From: Aphidius gifuensis
Lineage: Eukaryota; Arthropoda; Insecta; Hymenoptera; Braconidae
Length of the DNA: 64,000 nucleotides
Assembly (NCBI RefSeq): GCF_014905175.1
Contig: NC_057792.1
Span: 13,247,321-13,311,320 of the forward strand
Direction: 5' to 3'
In this document: one piece after another, positions 10,517 to 22,440 of the stretch
How positions within the stretch are numbered: the stretch's first letter is position 1
How the letters are laid out: every line of letters starts with the position of its first letter
The notes under the pieces: model-generated
Databases searched by the model: none
What the model was told of the DNA's origin: nothing
The model's input: only the letters and a program-made list of their open reading frames with translations
Made by a program: the position numbers and the translations under genes

Positions 10517-11019
10517 ATGAAAATAATTTGGAGCCACGATAATAAAGCATACGATGGCCGAGTACTTATGCAAGATGGTAAACCAAATTAATTTCTTTTC
10601 ATGACCGTACAATAAAATAATTTCGTCCCTGGTTATTTATAAAAGATGATCTGCAATTTCTTCTGTCTTTCGATGTATACCGTAATGGAATCGTGACTCG
10701 GAGACAACCACAGGCACCACTTGCTTTGTCGAAGTTGGCATCATCATCCTCATTTTCAGAAGAGCATGTTCTTCCTAAAAAATTACGAGAACTAGTCGCA
10801 AGTTCTCCTGTTTTAAAGACCTTGGAACTGAAGGTACTAGAAAACATATATGTTCAATATATCGGAAGCCTTCCACAGATGGTTGAAAAGCTTTTAAAGC
10901 TCGTCATAGGACACAAAAAACTGAGAAATATGACAGCTTATGGGGTTGGACAAAGAGGGAAATATTCAATTCCAATAAGGCCATATGAAGCCATAATAAG
11001 TTCGTATTTATTATTATGA
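10517..11019 (+). CDS. Small two-exon gene of unknown function, 144 aa
   Basis: Exon 1 is 10517-10577, starting at the ATG of MKIIWSHDNKAYDGRV and ending at GATG|GTAAAC. Exon 2 is 10646-11019, after TTATAAAAG. The join is phase 1 and keeps one open frame to TGA. The protein has an Arg-Arg-Gln-Pro segment, a Ser-rich linker (SKLASSSSFSEE), then an amphipathic helical C-terminal half (PQMVEKLLKLVIGHKKL) ending GVGQRGKYSIPI. I recognise no domain. The intron is only 68 bp with a weak pyrimidine tract, so the splice is an inference. Base composition is less AT-biased than the flanks, which supports coding. Confidence 0.45.
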
Positions 11020-11189
11020 ATCTAGCATCAAGTTTCATCGTTTCATTGAATGTTTTCATTGATCTAGGCTTCGTCAACACAATTCATATTCATAAAAAAT
11101 TAACTGTCATAGAGTACCGCGACATTGTATCAGCATATTGCCGAAAACTACGCAATGGAGAAATAGATGAATAAATAAAAGTAAAATTT

Positions 11190-12460
11190 GTTTACTTATG
11201 TATAAGATGTAATCAATAAAATTGTGATCAATAAATAAATCACATAACGTGACATAAAAATTTAAATGTGATTTTAAAGCTAAAATTAAATTAAATATGT
11301 AATAAATTGAAATGTGATCAATAAAGAAAATCAGATAATGTGACAAAAAAAAAAAAAAAAAAAAAATTTAAATGTGATTTAAAATTGAAACTAAATTGAA
11401 TATGTAATCAATTCAAATGTGATCAATAAAGAAAATGACATAGTATATCATTTTATCATATCACATTTTTATTAATTACATATTTAATTACAATTTTGAA
11501 TCACATTTAAAATTTTTTTTTTTTTTTTTTTTGTCACCTTGTGTGATTTATCAATTGATCAGATTTTTTGTAATATTAATTTTGAAAATGTGATCAATAA
11601 ATCACATACGATGATCAAAAAAAATTTTAATGTAATTTAAAATTAAAATTTAAAATAAAATGTGACAAAAAAAAAAATTTAATGTGATTTAAAATTAAAT
11701 GTATCACATAATGTGACAAAAAAAAAAATTTTAATGTGATTTTAAATCAAAATTAAATTAAATATGTAATTAATAAAAGTGTGATCAATTAATAAATCAC
11801 ATAATGTGACCTAAAAAAAAATTTGAATGTAATTTGTAATCAAAATTAAATATGTAATCAATAAAAATATGATCAATAAATAAATCACATTAAAATTTTT
11901 TTCATTATGTGATTTATATATTGATCACAAATTTTAAAATCAGATCAAAAACAAATCACATAAAGTGATCAAATGAAAAATTCAAAGGTGATTTAAAATT
12001 AAAATTAAATTGAATATGTAATCAATTCAAATGTGATCAATAAAGAAAATGACATAGTATAATTAATATCACATTTTTATTAATTACATATTCAATTTCA
12101 ATGTGATCAATTAATAAATCACATAATGTGACAAAAAAAAAAATATATATAAATGTGATTGAAAATTGAAATTAAATATGTAATCAATTAAAATGTGATC
12201 AATAAAGGAAATGACATAGTATAATTAATATCACATTTTTATTAATCACATATTTAATTTCAATTTTCAATCACATTTATATATATATTTTTTTTTTGTC
12301 ACATTATGTGATTTATTAATTGATCACATTTTTATTAATTAATATTAATTTTAAAAATGTGATCAATAAATAAATCACATAAGGTGACAAAAAATTTTAA
12401 TGTGATTTTAAATTAAAATTAAATATGACAAAAAAATGTTATTAATAAAGTGATTTAAAA
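11190..12460. repeat. Cluster of inverted TGTGATCA/TAAATCACA repeats
   Basis: Variants of AATGTGATCAATAAATAAAT followed by CACATAATGTGAC recur in both orientations at least a dozen times. They are joined by A- or T-runs and by AAATTAAATATGTAAT links. Neighbouring copies can pair into long AT-rich hairpins, for example around 11340-11540 and 12120-12310. The same motif lies in the 341-bp repeat and at 9.7-9.9 kb. Confidence 0.75.
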
Positions 12461-12802
12461 TGAGAGCACGTGATTGGTTGTCGTGAATGTGTGTGAGTAC
12501 TTGTCTGCGAGAGTCAACTTGGCTGTCGTGATTAGTGTGAGTGCTGTGTGTGAGTTTGCAGCTGCGCATTTATTTAGCGAGTTTGAATGTAACCATATGT
12601 TTTTTTAAATTGTTTAAATTATTAATTTTATTTATTTTTCTGTGTATAAATAATAATAATATTATTATTATTTTTATTAATATTATTATTGATATTATAA
12701 TTAAACTGAATTAAACTTACCCTGATTATAATACTAAAGTATTAATGATTTAGTTACATCTCGCGGTCAAACTTTGGATTAATTTAAAAAACAATTTAAT
12801 CC
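12461..12802. promoter_or_regulatory. Less AT-rich block upstream of a small ORF
   Basis: From 12465 to 12590 the sequence changes to GT-rich DNA (repeated GTGTGAGTGCTGTG and GTCGTGAATG) after a kilobase of AT repeats. It is followed by AT-rich leader up to an ATG at 12803. It could be a promoter and 5' UTR for that ORF; no TATA or initiator stands out. Confidence 0.25.
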
Positions 12803-13012
12803 ATGGCGCGTAAACACACACGTGGGTTTAGACGCCATAATGATGATAATTATCGACGCTCGATTCCCATTGGTCAACTTAAAACTTTAATAACTCGGGC
12901 ACAAAGCGTCGTAGACCCAAAATTTAAAAACACGTACTATTTAAAATTTCACGTTCAATCTCGTGGTATACCTGGCATGCGCGACTTACGAGACATGCTG
13001 TATAGATACTAG
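12803..13012 (+). CDS. Small basic ORF, 69 aa, unknown
   Basis: The ORF starts at CCATGG and encodes a basic peptide (MARKHTRGFRRHNDDNYRR, then PIGQLKTLITRAQ and GIPGMRDLRDMLYRY). It ends at a TAG beside the 3' end of the converging MULE gene. No domain is recognised. Composition is clearly less AT-rich than the surroundings, which favours coding. It may be a first or only exon of a small gene, or an accessory ORF of the adjoining element. Confidence 0.35.
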   Translation: MARKHTRGFRRHNDDNYRRSIPIGQLKTLITRAQSVVDPKFKNTYYLKFHVQSRGIPGMRDLRDMLYRY

Positions 13013-14453
13013 ATTATCGAGCATGCTATATGTGTACCATTGAACCACGTTACATAATTTTTAAAAAGAAGCAAAGTTAAATGTTTAAATGACTTTTTTT
13101 TTGCTCTTGTTTTTATCCATGTAGAATCAGCATTTTGAGGACGACCAATGATTTTTTCTGTATTGGGCATTTTAATGCAAGAAAATATCAATTTTTCTTT
13201 TTTTTTTTCATCAGCAATTTTATCATTTGAGGGTGGTCTGCATAGCAATTTTCTGAGTCTTTCTTCTATTTCTAATCGCCATTCAACATACTTTTTTTCT
13301 TCATCAATATTATTATCAATATTATCAATATTATTGATTATTTTATCATTTTTAGCCTTGAAACATCGTTGGTGATCGATACAATATTCTTTTTTCCAGC
13401 GTTTGGCACACAAATTTTCATTGTATAGAGACACATCCAGTTGTTCCATTGTAAAGAATATATGTCGACAAGGTAACATGTATGATAATGAAAAAATACA
13501 ATTACATGATGAAATCGATGCATTTACCTGAACACCTTTTTCTGTCATGAATGTATTTACATTTGCTTCATTATCATATTCTTCTGGAGTGAGATGTATG
13601 TGTGCTCTTAACTCTTTTAACACCAATTCAGATGCAATTCCAGTCAACAAGTTCATGTACGAATGCTCAACAGTTCCTTCAACGTACAATCTTTTTGTTG
13701 GTTTTGTAGTAAAATTTTTTGCTACTCTTACTGCAACACGATTTTTTCTCGATTCAAGAAGAAAAAAGAATTAAACAATAAAATCAGGCAACGTACTACG
13801 TTTTTTTATTAAAGCTTTTGCTTGTGCATTCAATGATTCTACTCGGTTATTTGTTCTATTACCCAAGTTACAACATTTCATACTAAATACAGTCCACTGA
13901 TGAGTACAGTTGTGCCAATTAGTGTCATAGTAATTTTTGACTGATTTTGGAGCAGTTTTTGCAAACTCTTGGTACAATTCATCATACGCATCTTGGCTTT
14001 GGCTATATGCCATCATTTGAAGATATTCCAAGCACACTTCTTTGTCTTCAGCAGTAATTTTTCTTTTTGATATAGTTATCTCTCGTTTAAATGTTTGTAA
14101 TGTATGAAAAAGGCATAAATACATTTGAATTTCATTTCCAAATACATGAACCATTTCTGCTCTCATGTTCCTATCTTTGTCACTCATAAAACATTTCATT
14201 TTTGTACATGCTGATTCATGATCTTTTTTAAACATGTCTAAAAACCACCTCATTGATTTGGCATCTTCATTTAAAAGTAGACCAACCCCAACTATTTCTG
14301 TCGCTCCGACTGAATCTTCAACTGCAAGGAGCATAACATTTAAATTTGATTTTAATAGCTTATAGGTGCCATCAATGAAGACGATTTCTGGCCAAGCACT
14401 CATTGAGGATTTCATGTCATGAGCATGCGGAATAGTGCCAATAGAAACGTCCT
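13009..14453 (-). pseudogene. MULE transposase with SWIM zinc finger, one in-frame stop
   Basis: Reading from about 14453, the frame carries the MULE core: Asp in IVFIDGTYKLL, then the second acidic motif in CFMSDKDRNM, and the downstream CLFHTLQTFKRE with NNRVESLNAQAKAL. The frame meets TAA at 13771-13773. It then resumes in the same frame (LLESRKNRVAVRVAKN) and includes a SWIM finger (CNC...PCRHIFF) before ending at 13009. The two halves are exactly 27 codons apart in one frame, so a single nonsense change separates them. The family resembles ZSWIM1/3-like proteins derived from Mutator-like transposases. Upstream DNA-binding exons are missing: unrelated CACTA sequence begins at about 14457. 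Confidence 0.75.
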
Positions 14454-14456
14454 AGT

Positions 14457-15219
14457 TATTCTTGGGAGCGGATAAACAACTTGTTTACTCATGGTTTTCT
14501 AGAGAACACCAAAATAATCCATGGTCTTTGTATACTCACTTAAATAACGTAGATGAAATGATTCGTGAAATAAAACCACTAACGATTACTCCTCGTCTTC
14601 CAAGAACGATATCAGAATCTTTGGCACAGTGTAAAGCTCATGAATATAAAACTTAATTTTATTATCATTCTTTTTCTATATTAGAAAAAATTGATATGCC
14701 TGGAAATTACTTTGTACATTATCAATTATTGGTTAACAGGATATGCCTGCTCAAATAACCAAGTATCTCTGACGACATGAGTAATATTACTGATGATTTG
14801 TAAAAGATTATGAAGATTCAGATGGTAGAAATTCACTGTTAGCCAATTTACATCCATTACTTCATATGGCAGATAACCCACGTGTTTTTGCTTAACAATA
14901 TTTTACTTCATGTTATAGCTTCGAAAGTTTAAATAATCCATTAAGTACACTGTGTTTAGGGACAAGATTTTCAGGCTTACAAATATCAACTGGTTTGTCA
15001 TATTTCGTGGCTTTCCCAGGACACTCAAAAAATCTTGTTGCTGATAGTATTTTTTTCAATTTTTGTGAAAAGCTGTCAGATAGTAAAAAAATAACAAAAA
15101 ATAAAACTCATAGAATTTCAACAGATCTTCTTGCTCGTAGTTCAATGGGTGAAATTTATTTATATCACGTGATGTGGTTCATAAGCAGAGATCTATATTT
15201 CAAGATATTCCCAATGTAA
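14457..15219 (+). pseudogene. Decayed CACTA (tnp2-like) transposase fragment, plus strand
   Basis: Translated pieces (WSLYTHLNNVDEMIREIKP, TITPRLPRTISESLAQCKAH, later TRFSGLQISTGLSY) align with the minus-strand CACTA protein encoded at 16069-16995. This copy lies in the opposite orientation and has many stops and frameshifts. It is an older, truncated copy joined directly to the 5' end of the MULE remnant. Confidence 0.7.
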
Positions 15220-16068
15220 ACCTTTTCTGGAAATGTGATAAAACTTTTTACAAAATTTATATAAAAAATATATATAATTTTATATAAACTATATAATATA
15301 ATCGTTATATATATATTTTGTATGATTCCCGAGATGAAATCATTTTGTCTGTATTAAGGCTGTTTTCGGTCTTTTGTCTTCTTTCTGGCTGATTTCTGTC
15401 GGTGAAATATCTGCTGTATAATATGTCCAATATATGCGGCTGCTTCACAGCTGTTTAACGTCTTCAAAAAAAGACAATGTCTACGAATGACTGTAAAATG
15501 TCTGCCAGGGCTGTCACTATCATATATTATTATACATATTAATTACTGTCTGCTTAATGTCTGTGAAGTGGCTTCTAATGTAACAAAATATTTTTTCTAA
15601 GTTACCAAATTATTAGGACTTAGTTATATTCGTGAAATTGGAACTTAGAATTTTTTTCAAACTGAAAATCACGAAACATATTTTGAATAAAACGAAAATA
15701 AATAACTTCTTTAATCAGTAAAAAATAGAACTAAAAGTATTTTATTTTTGATTATTTATAAATATTTTTGACATCATTGGCTAATATAAATTACATTTAA
15801 TTTAATCATTTTTTCTACAATCAACTAATTCAATGATATACTCAGTATTTTTTTCTCTAGAATTTATTTGTACGTGAAAGCATATATCAATTAGATTGTT
15901 GACTTCGATTATATCATAGTCATGAGGTAATAATAGTAGCTTATGTATATGAGTGGAATGATTTTCCGGTGTGATGAATTGAGGGGTAACAGCACATTTT
16001 TTGACGACTGAAAAATATTGTGCATTACATTGCGCATCACAAAACGATTGACAATTACAAAGTGGTAT
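15220..16068. other. Non-coding spacer between two CACTA copies
   Basis: A TATA-rich start is followed at 15350-15600 by T/G-rich sequence with repeated TGTCTG/GTCTTC words, and then AT-rich DNA. It may hold element termini, but no clear CACTA-type end or target duplication could be identified. Confidence 0.4.
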
Positions 16069-18364
16069 CTACACAAAACAATACAACATGCCATATCGTA
16101 TTTCATCATGAAATGAGTATTTCACGTAAGAAGAATTAGTTTTTGTTATTCGTTTATAAAGCTTTGATGTAAACTCTTTTCCAGACTTCATAAATCTAAA
16201 AAAGATATTAATATTGGTGTAATGGCAGAACAAATAATTTATTTTATCAATCACTGTTCTCGATATTCGCACATTTTTGCCCATTAAACCAACGGCATAT
16301 AAGTTATGTGCGATTTGGTGCGTTTTGTACTTCTTCATTTTGGTATTACTGATAAGTCGTTTACAAAATTCATAGGCAATACTATCTTCATTCAAATTTT
16401 CCAAGACGTTAGACAAAGACATGTAGTAAGATAGACCAGATGATATTTGTAAGCCTGAAAATCTTGTTCCAGATACAAGAGAGCATAGTTCACCATTGAT
16501 ATTTTCAAAGTTAAAGCATGATGAGAAATAAGGCTGGGCAAAATCTCGAGTATTTTCTGCTAAATGCAATAATAAATGTAAATTGGCTGACAAGAATCTT
16601 TTACTATATAGCTTTTCAAAGTCTCTGACGAATCTATTAAGGAGTTGGTCCGCCAAATTTATCAGATTGTCAGAGATACTTGCTTGATTGAGAATAATCA
16701 TGGCATTGAGTAAAAGTGAATAATGTGATAAATAAGCTTCCGGCATATTAACTTCTTGTAATATTGGAAAAGAATAATAATAAAACCAAGTTTTATATTC
16801 ATGAGCTTTCCAAAATTTCAAACAATCTGATAGTGTTCGGGGAAGCCTAGGTATGAATGTTGGGGGAGTCATACTCTTCATCAGTTCATCCACTCTATCC
16901 GAATACGTGTATAGAGACCATATTTCGTTTTTCCAATCTTTCGAGAACCAAAGGTTAGTTAAAAGTTTGACAACGCCTAAATACAGCATGTGCATAACGT
17001 CTATTGCAGTATACCGAATGAAGTAAGGAACAAATCTAGCAATAGGACATGGACCTTTGACACCATATACATTGTCTTATTTATTCTGAACCGCCAACCT
17101 TGCATACTGTATCGTTGAAGCTTCATCACGAAAAGTTAATGCTTCTTGATATTCATAAACTGGAATAGTTGTTTTCTCATACCTGGAAACTTTGATCATA
17201 CATTTTTGGCATCCACATTCAGAATTAAATTGTTTCATATTTAAAAATAATGACTTTGCTGGTAAATCACAGATCCCACAAATAACATGACCTTCAACAC
17301 GTATTGTGTCAGGAATACTTGGAACTTCAAGATCAACTCCTTTTTTTAATAAGTTTAATTCCTTAGAAATTGAGTATAAAAAGTATAAGGGCAAAGGTTT
17401 TTTAGATCCAAACCACAACCCACCAAGAATTAAATTTTCTTTTCTTTGCCTAATTTCAAATGGCAACTCATTTATACTCAGAAAAAAAGGCCAAACTTCG
17501 AAATTAGCACTTTTAAACAATCTCACTCCATCTGTGTTCCACATGAATGAAATATTGTTTTTGTTTTCTAAAATACCTCTAGGTTGACTTAGTTCTTTAT
17601 AAACTCTGCCATCAGTTATGTCTTCATAATTATTGTCATTGATTTTTTTTCGGTTAAACCTTGATTGTAATGCATGATAAAAAGCAGAGCGTTTGTACAG
17701 TTTTTTAAGCTGGTTAATGATGGACATTCCAATAAAGTAGCTCACGCCTCGAAGGATTTCAGGACAAGTTTGACAAGTGGAAGTTGAAACACGTAATGGA
17801 CAATAACAGTTTGAACAGTAAAATCGCTTTGTCACAGGGCTGGAAATACCTTGAAAATGTTGTTTAAAAAAAGAAAGAGTTGTCTTACATAGATTTTCTT
17901 CTGGACAATGAGCCTGGACGAGTTCCAGTAAATCAGTCAAAGCAATTCCAGACAAAGAATGTTTTAAAAAGAAAGTTAAAATCATCATTAAACTTTCATG
18001 TGATGTGATCCTTGCTCCTGTATATAATGGTTGTTCAGGTCCATCTCTTTAAGTCAGCAAGTGAATCTGACATAATGAGCCAATTTATAACATACAACAG
18101 ATCTGGATTTTGTTGGTCTATCAATTCACGATAATTTTCTTGGTTTAATGAATGTTGATAATTGAACACTCTGTTGACATTAACATCATGCATTTGACTG
18201 TCATCATGGCCTTCTTGGTTTCGCTCTGTTGGCTGATCAGTGTTTATTGGTAAGTTTTCCTGACGAGGTTCTTCCAATGTTTGTCCAATTCGTTTTGCTA
18301 AAAGATATCTTGTTGTTCGAGATTGTTTCTCAAAAAAAGAATCAGTAAACCGTTTCTGATTCAT
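16069..18364 (-). pseudogene. CACTA/EnSpm (tnp2-DUF4218-like) transposase, near-intact
   Basis: The protein reads from 18364 (MNQKRFTDSFFEKQSRTTR, a hydrophilic N-terminus) into the transposase core. That core has the zinc-binding patch FYCSNCYCPL, the catalytic-type motif FMWNTDGVRLFKS, ENLILGGLWFG, CGICDLPAKSLF, then VMHMLYLGVVKLL and LHLLLHLAEN. Two lesions are visible. Near 18045 the frame shifts by one base, from DLK into DGPEQPLYTGA. A single in-frame TAA lies at 17077-17079, with the frame continuing as DNVYGVKGPCP. Everything else is open for about 750 codons. This is characteristic of animal CACTA-like transposons. Recent inactivation or local sequencing errors are both possible. Confidence 0.8.
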
Positions 18365-18765
18365 TGTGGCTGAAACAGATTATATAAATATGTTAACAAA
18401 AATTTAGAAAAAAAAAATAATAATAAACCAACAAATCAAAAATACATAAAAAATTATTTACCTGATCAATTCTTATCGATTATCGTAGAAGATTTATATT
18501 ATAACTCGGATAATGATGAAAGTACTTTTGTTTATTCATTTGTTTATTTATTGTAACTGCACCAACTACGTCATATTTTCTAGATGTCTAATGGCGGCTG
18601 AGTAACAATAGCAGCACCTTTGTTACCGACGATAGAATTTGGTGGTGTTTATAATTTTTCCTTAGTTTTCACAGGATAGAAAAACAAATATATTTTTTAA
18701 AGTGAAACTTTTTTTTGGAGGGTAGGTGATAAAAAAATTCGTCACGAAAATCGGGGACGGAAGTA
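18365..18765. other. Spacer upstream of the CACTA ORF
   Basis: This is AT-rich leader containing a GT-AG compatible site (TTTACCTG at about 18460 on the minus strand), then a less AT-rich stretch at 18550-18650. It probably contains the 5' end of the CACTA element. No gene is seen. Confidence 0.35.
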
Positions 18766-18950
18766 GCAACGCCACATAAAACGTTGCATGCAACGTTATA
18801 TGCATATAGCATAGACAGTATACATATAGCATAGCGTATACATATAGCATAGTATACATATGGCATAGGCAACGCGACATAAAACGTTGAATGCAACGCA
18901 GTATACATACAGCATATAGGTAGTATACATATAGCATATACAACTGAAAA
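18766..18950. repeat. Minisatellite of AGTATACATATAGCAT units
   Basis: Units of GTATACATATAGCATA repeat irregularly, and a longer block CATAAAACGTTGCATGCAAC appears twice (about 18775 and 18878). This produces palindromic ACGTTGCATGCAACGT sequence. The minus-strand ORFs here are low-complexity artefacts. Confidence 0.75.
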
Positions 18951-19410
18951 ATAAAAAAAAATTGCTTCATAGTATTGGTCTCATGGTTGTCATAGCCGAC
19001 ACCATAGCATTATTATTGTCGAAATTTTAGTTTGTTGGTATATAATATTATATATATATTATATTATTATATATATAATATTGCATTATCGAATTTTGTT
19101 TTAAATATTCTCAAATAGATACCTACGGAATGTTTTAACTTATAACTTATAAGGTATCTATTTTGTTAATTAATTTAAGGTGTTTACTTCAATTTCGGTT
19201 ACAATAATCAAATGTCAACAAGTGTTGCCCATTCTCTTGAGGTTAGCCTTCAAAAGTGACAGTGAAAATCAACATTTGTTGTAAGTATTGATAAATAATA
19301 AAAAAAATATAATAAAATGTATGTATACATATAAATATAATATAATAATTTATGTTAATATGTGATAATTAAAAGTATAAGCACATTATGTACGCATACT
19401 TTTATATATA
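18951..19410. other. AT-rich spacer
   Basis: It includes a TATATATTATA palindrome at about 19040-19080. No gene is visible. Confidence 0.4.
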
Positions 19411-20455
19411 CATACAGTGGTGGTTTCGGGGACTACTTCATATATACAATGGTGGTTTTGAGGACATTTGGTGGTTTTGAGGACGGTCCCCAAAACAACA
19501 TCTCAGTTAATGGTGCTTTTGAGGATGGTCCTCAAAACCCCATTTGAAAAATATGCTTTGGTGGTTTTGAGGACTTTTTATTTTACCAGGTATAATTTTC
19601 ATAAATTGAAATGTGATGTAGGTATTACGACCGATTTATCTTCAATTGATTCCATCTTAAACTATAAATAGTAATGATTCGATGAAAAAATTCAATTATT
19701 GACCAAAATAAGAATTTTTTCGTGTGTCCCTGTAACCTCCATTCCAAGAACATCATTTTTCGATCTAATGGAGGTTTCAAGGACTTTTGATAAAAAAGCA
19801 ACATTACTGTGCTAAATGCATTTTTACGATTCAATTCAAACTACAAACATGTTCTCAGTGAATTTTCAGTATAAAGAAAATATCACTATGCTTTATAATA
19901 ACATTTAACATAATTATATCTGTTTTGATATTGCATGTCCTCGAAACCACCAATAACTACCTTTTTTTTTCACACAGAGGCAGTTTTGAGGACTTAATTT
20001 TTTGAACCTCAATTCGATGGAACAGTCGAATTTATTAATTTCGATATGAATTTTCTGGCAGTTCTCAATGGAATTCTTCCCTTTTCATGAAATTCATCGT
20101 TGAAATTGCAGTCGACTGGATAATAACTTTCGATTCTACTTTAATCTAAATGTCCCCAAAACCACCATTTTACGGATTTCGTATCTCCAGCTATTGGCAG
20201 TTTTGAAGACATTCTGTAAAAATAGAAAATGCACAGGAATATGCAGAAATAGTGTACTTGTTTTTAAGAATCTTTACGGATATCTGTAATCTATAAGACA
20301 TAACAACAAGTTTTTTCGGAAAACACAAAAAAAAAATTGTTCATCAAATAATTGTTGAAAGTCCTCGGAAGCACCGTGACATACAATTTTTATGATTGTG
20401 GAATGGTTGTTTTGAGGACATATGCTAAAATTTGAATAATAAAAAGATATTACAT
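19411..20455. repeat. Dispersed GGTGGTTTTGAGGAC motifs in both orientations
   Basis: The 15-mer GGTGGTTTTGAGGAC or close variants recurs near 19450, 19470, 19560, 19985 and 20400. Its complement form GTCCTCGAAACCACC or GTCCCCAAAACCACC occurs near 19935 and 20155. The flanks differ between occurrences, so this looks like decayed repeats of the same origin as the 605-bp array that follows. Confidence 0.65.
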
Positions 20456-22130
20456 TTGTTACGAGTTCTACTGAAGCTTTCTTTGTGTCCACAGAACGTC
20501 GAGGTTTAAAAAATTTCATAGAACCTTTCTGATAATCTCAAATGATACTTAAATATAAACGGAATTAACGACGTAATTTTGAGACGTCCTCAAAACCACC
20601 ATACTACGAAAGTTTTTTATCCGTAGAACGGTGGTTTTGAGGACTTGCAGCCTGTACCGGAAAGTATAAAATAAATATTTCAAACTTGGAATAAGGCCAT
20701 TCTTCTACACTGTAATTTATTATAGTTTTAATAATTTATTGGACGAATCGAATCATAAGGACAATCACATAAAACCAAAATATAAGGAAATTCTCCGACG
20801 AAAAACACGTTGACTAGAAAGACGGTCGTTCTGTATTCTTTTAACATAGAAGGTTGAGACAATATTTTCCGGTTTTCCGAAACCTCAGAAATGATTGATC
20901 ACCTTGAACCAATAGCCTGAACAACGAGATACCGCCTTGATTGAATAGCATTAAAAATTCTTAGATACCTTCGGGAAAACCGAAACTGAATTCGTGTCGA
21001 TAGCAATAACTAATACTATTTGTTAGACAGTAGGTATTTAGAGAAAGACCGTTGTCTTTGTTACAAGTTCTACTTAATTTTTCTTGGTGTCCACGAAACG
21101 TGCGGATTTGGAAATTCCATAGTAAAACCTTTCTGATAATCTTAAACCATACTTGAATCAAAACGGAATTAACGACGTAATTTTGAGACGTCCTCAAAAC
21201 CACCATACTGCGAGAGTTTTTTATCCGTAGAACGGTGGTTTTGAGGACTTGCAGCCTATATCGGAAAGTATAAAATAAATATTTCAAACTTGGAATAAGG
21301 CCATTCTCTTTCTATTAATTCTGAATTTATTATAGTTTTAATGATTTATTGGACGAATCGAATCATAAGGACAATCACATAAAACCAAAATATAAGGAAA
21401 TTCTCCGACGAAAAATGCGTTGACTGGAAAGACGCTCGTTCCGTATTCTTTTAACATGAAAGGTTGAGACAATTTTTTCCGGTTTTCCGGAATCTTAGAA
21501 ATGATTGATCACCTTGAACCAATAGCGTGAACAACGAGATACCGCCTTGATTAAATAGCATTAAAAATTCTTAGATGCCTTCGGGAAAACCGAAACTGAA
21601 TTCGTGTCGATAGCAATAACTAATACTATTTGTTAGACAGTAGGTATTTAGAGAAGGACCGTTGTCTTTGTTACAAGTTCTACTTAATTTTTCTTGGTGT
21701 CCACGAAACGTGCGGATTTGGAAATTTCATAGTAGAACCTTTCTGATAATCTTAAACCATACTTGAATCAAAACGGAATTAACGACGTAATTTTGAGACG
21801 TCCTCAAAACCACCATACTGCGAAAGTTTTTTATACGTAGAACGGTGGTTTTGAGGACTTGCAGCCTATACCGGAAAGTATAAAATAAATATTTCAAACT
21901 TGGAATAAGGCCATTCTTCTACACTGTAATTTATTATAGTTTTAATAATTTATTGGACGAATCGAATCATAAGGACAATCACATAAAACCAAAATATAAG
22001 GAAATTCTCCGACGAAAAATGCGTTGACTGGAAAGACGCTCGTTCTGTATTCTTTTAACATGGAAAGTTGAGACAATTTTTTCCGGTTTTCCGGAAGCTC
22101 AGATTGATCACTTTGAACCAGTAGCCTCGA
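20456..22130. repeat. Tandem array of ~605-bp repeats, each with a 15-bp-stem hairpin
   Basis: GTCCTCAAAACCACCATACT occurs at 20586, 21190 and 21800, giving spacings of 604 and 610 bp. In each copy it is followed, about 35 bp later, by the perfect complement GGTGGTTTTGAGGAC, forming a stem-loop. The rest of the unit (for example GTGTCCACGAAACGTGCGGA and TTGGACGAATCGAATCATAA) is conserved between copies. No coding sense is visible. Confidence 0.85.
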
Positions 22131-22440
22131 GTTATCCTAAGATGTTGTTCAGTATTCACTCATGGTTCAGGAGAAAACCCAATGTAAAAACCCTGAACGA
22201 ACATCATTTACAATTCTATTTTATATCTACAGTCACTTTTTTTAGTCAAGAATATCTTCATTCAATTTATCTTCTTTTATTGATTTATTCTTCTCCTAGA
22301 TACCTGACGATTTGCTGTATTTATCATTGAGATTTAATTGTTCCTCCCAGTAATAATATCAACCTAAATAAATAAATTAAGAAAACCTAAAAAAAAATTT
22401 GATTTCCAAAACGTTAATTTTCCATAGTTTCTGAATTTTT
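22131..22440. other. Junction between two repeat arrays
   Basis: About 300 bp of unrelated AT-rich DNA separates the 605-bp array from the 360-bp satellite. No feature is visible. Confidence 0.4.
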
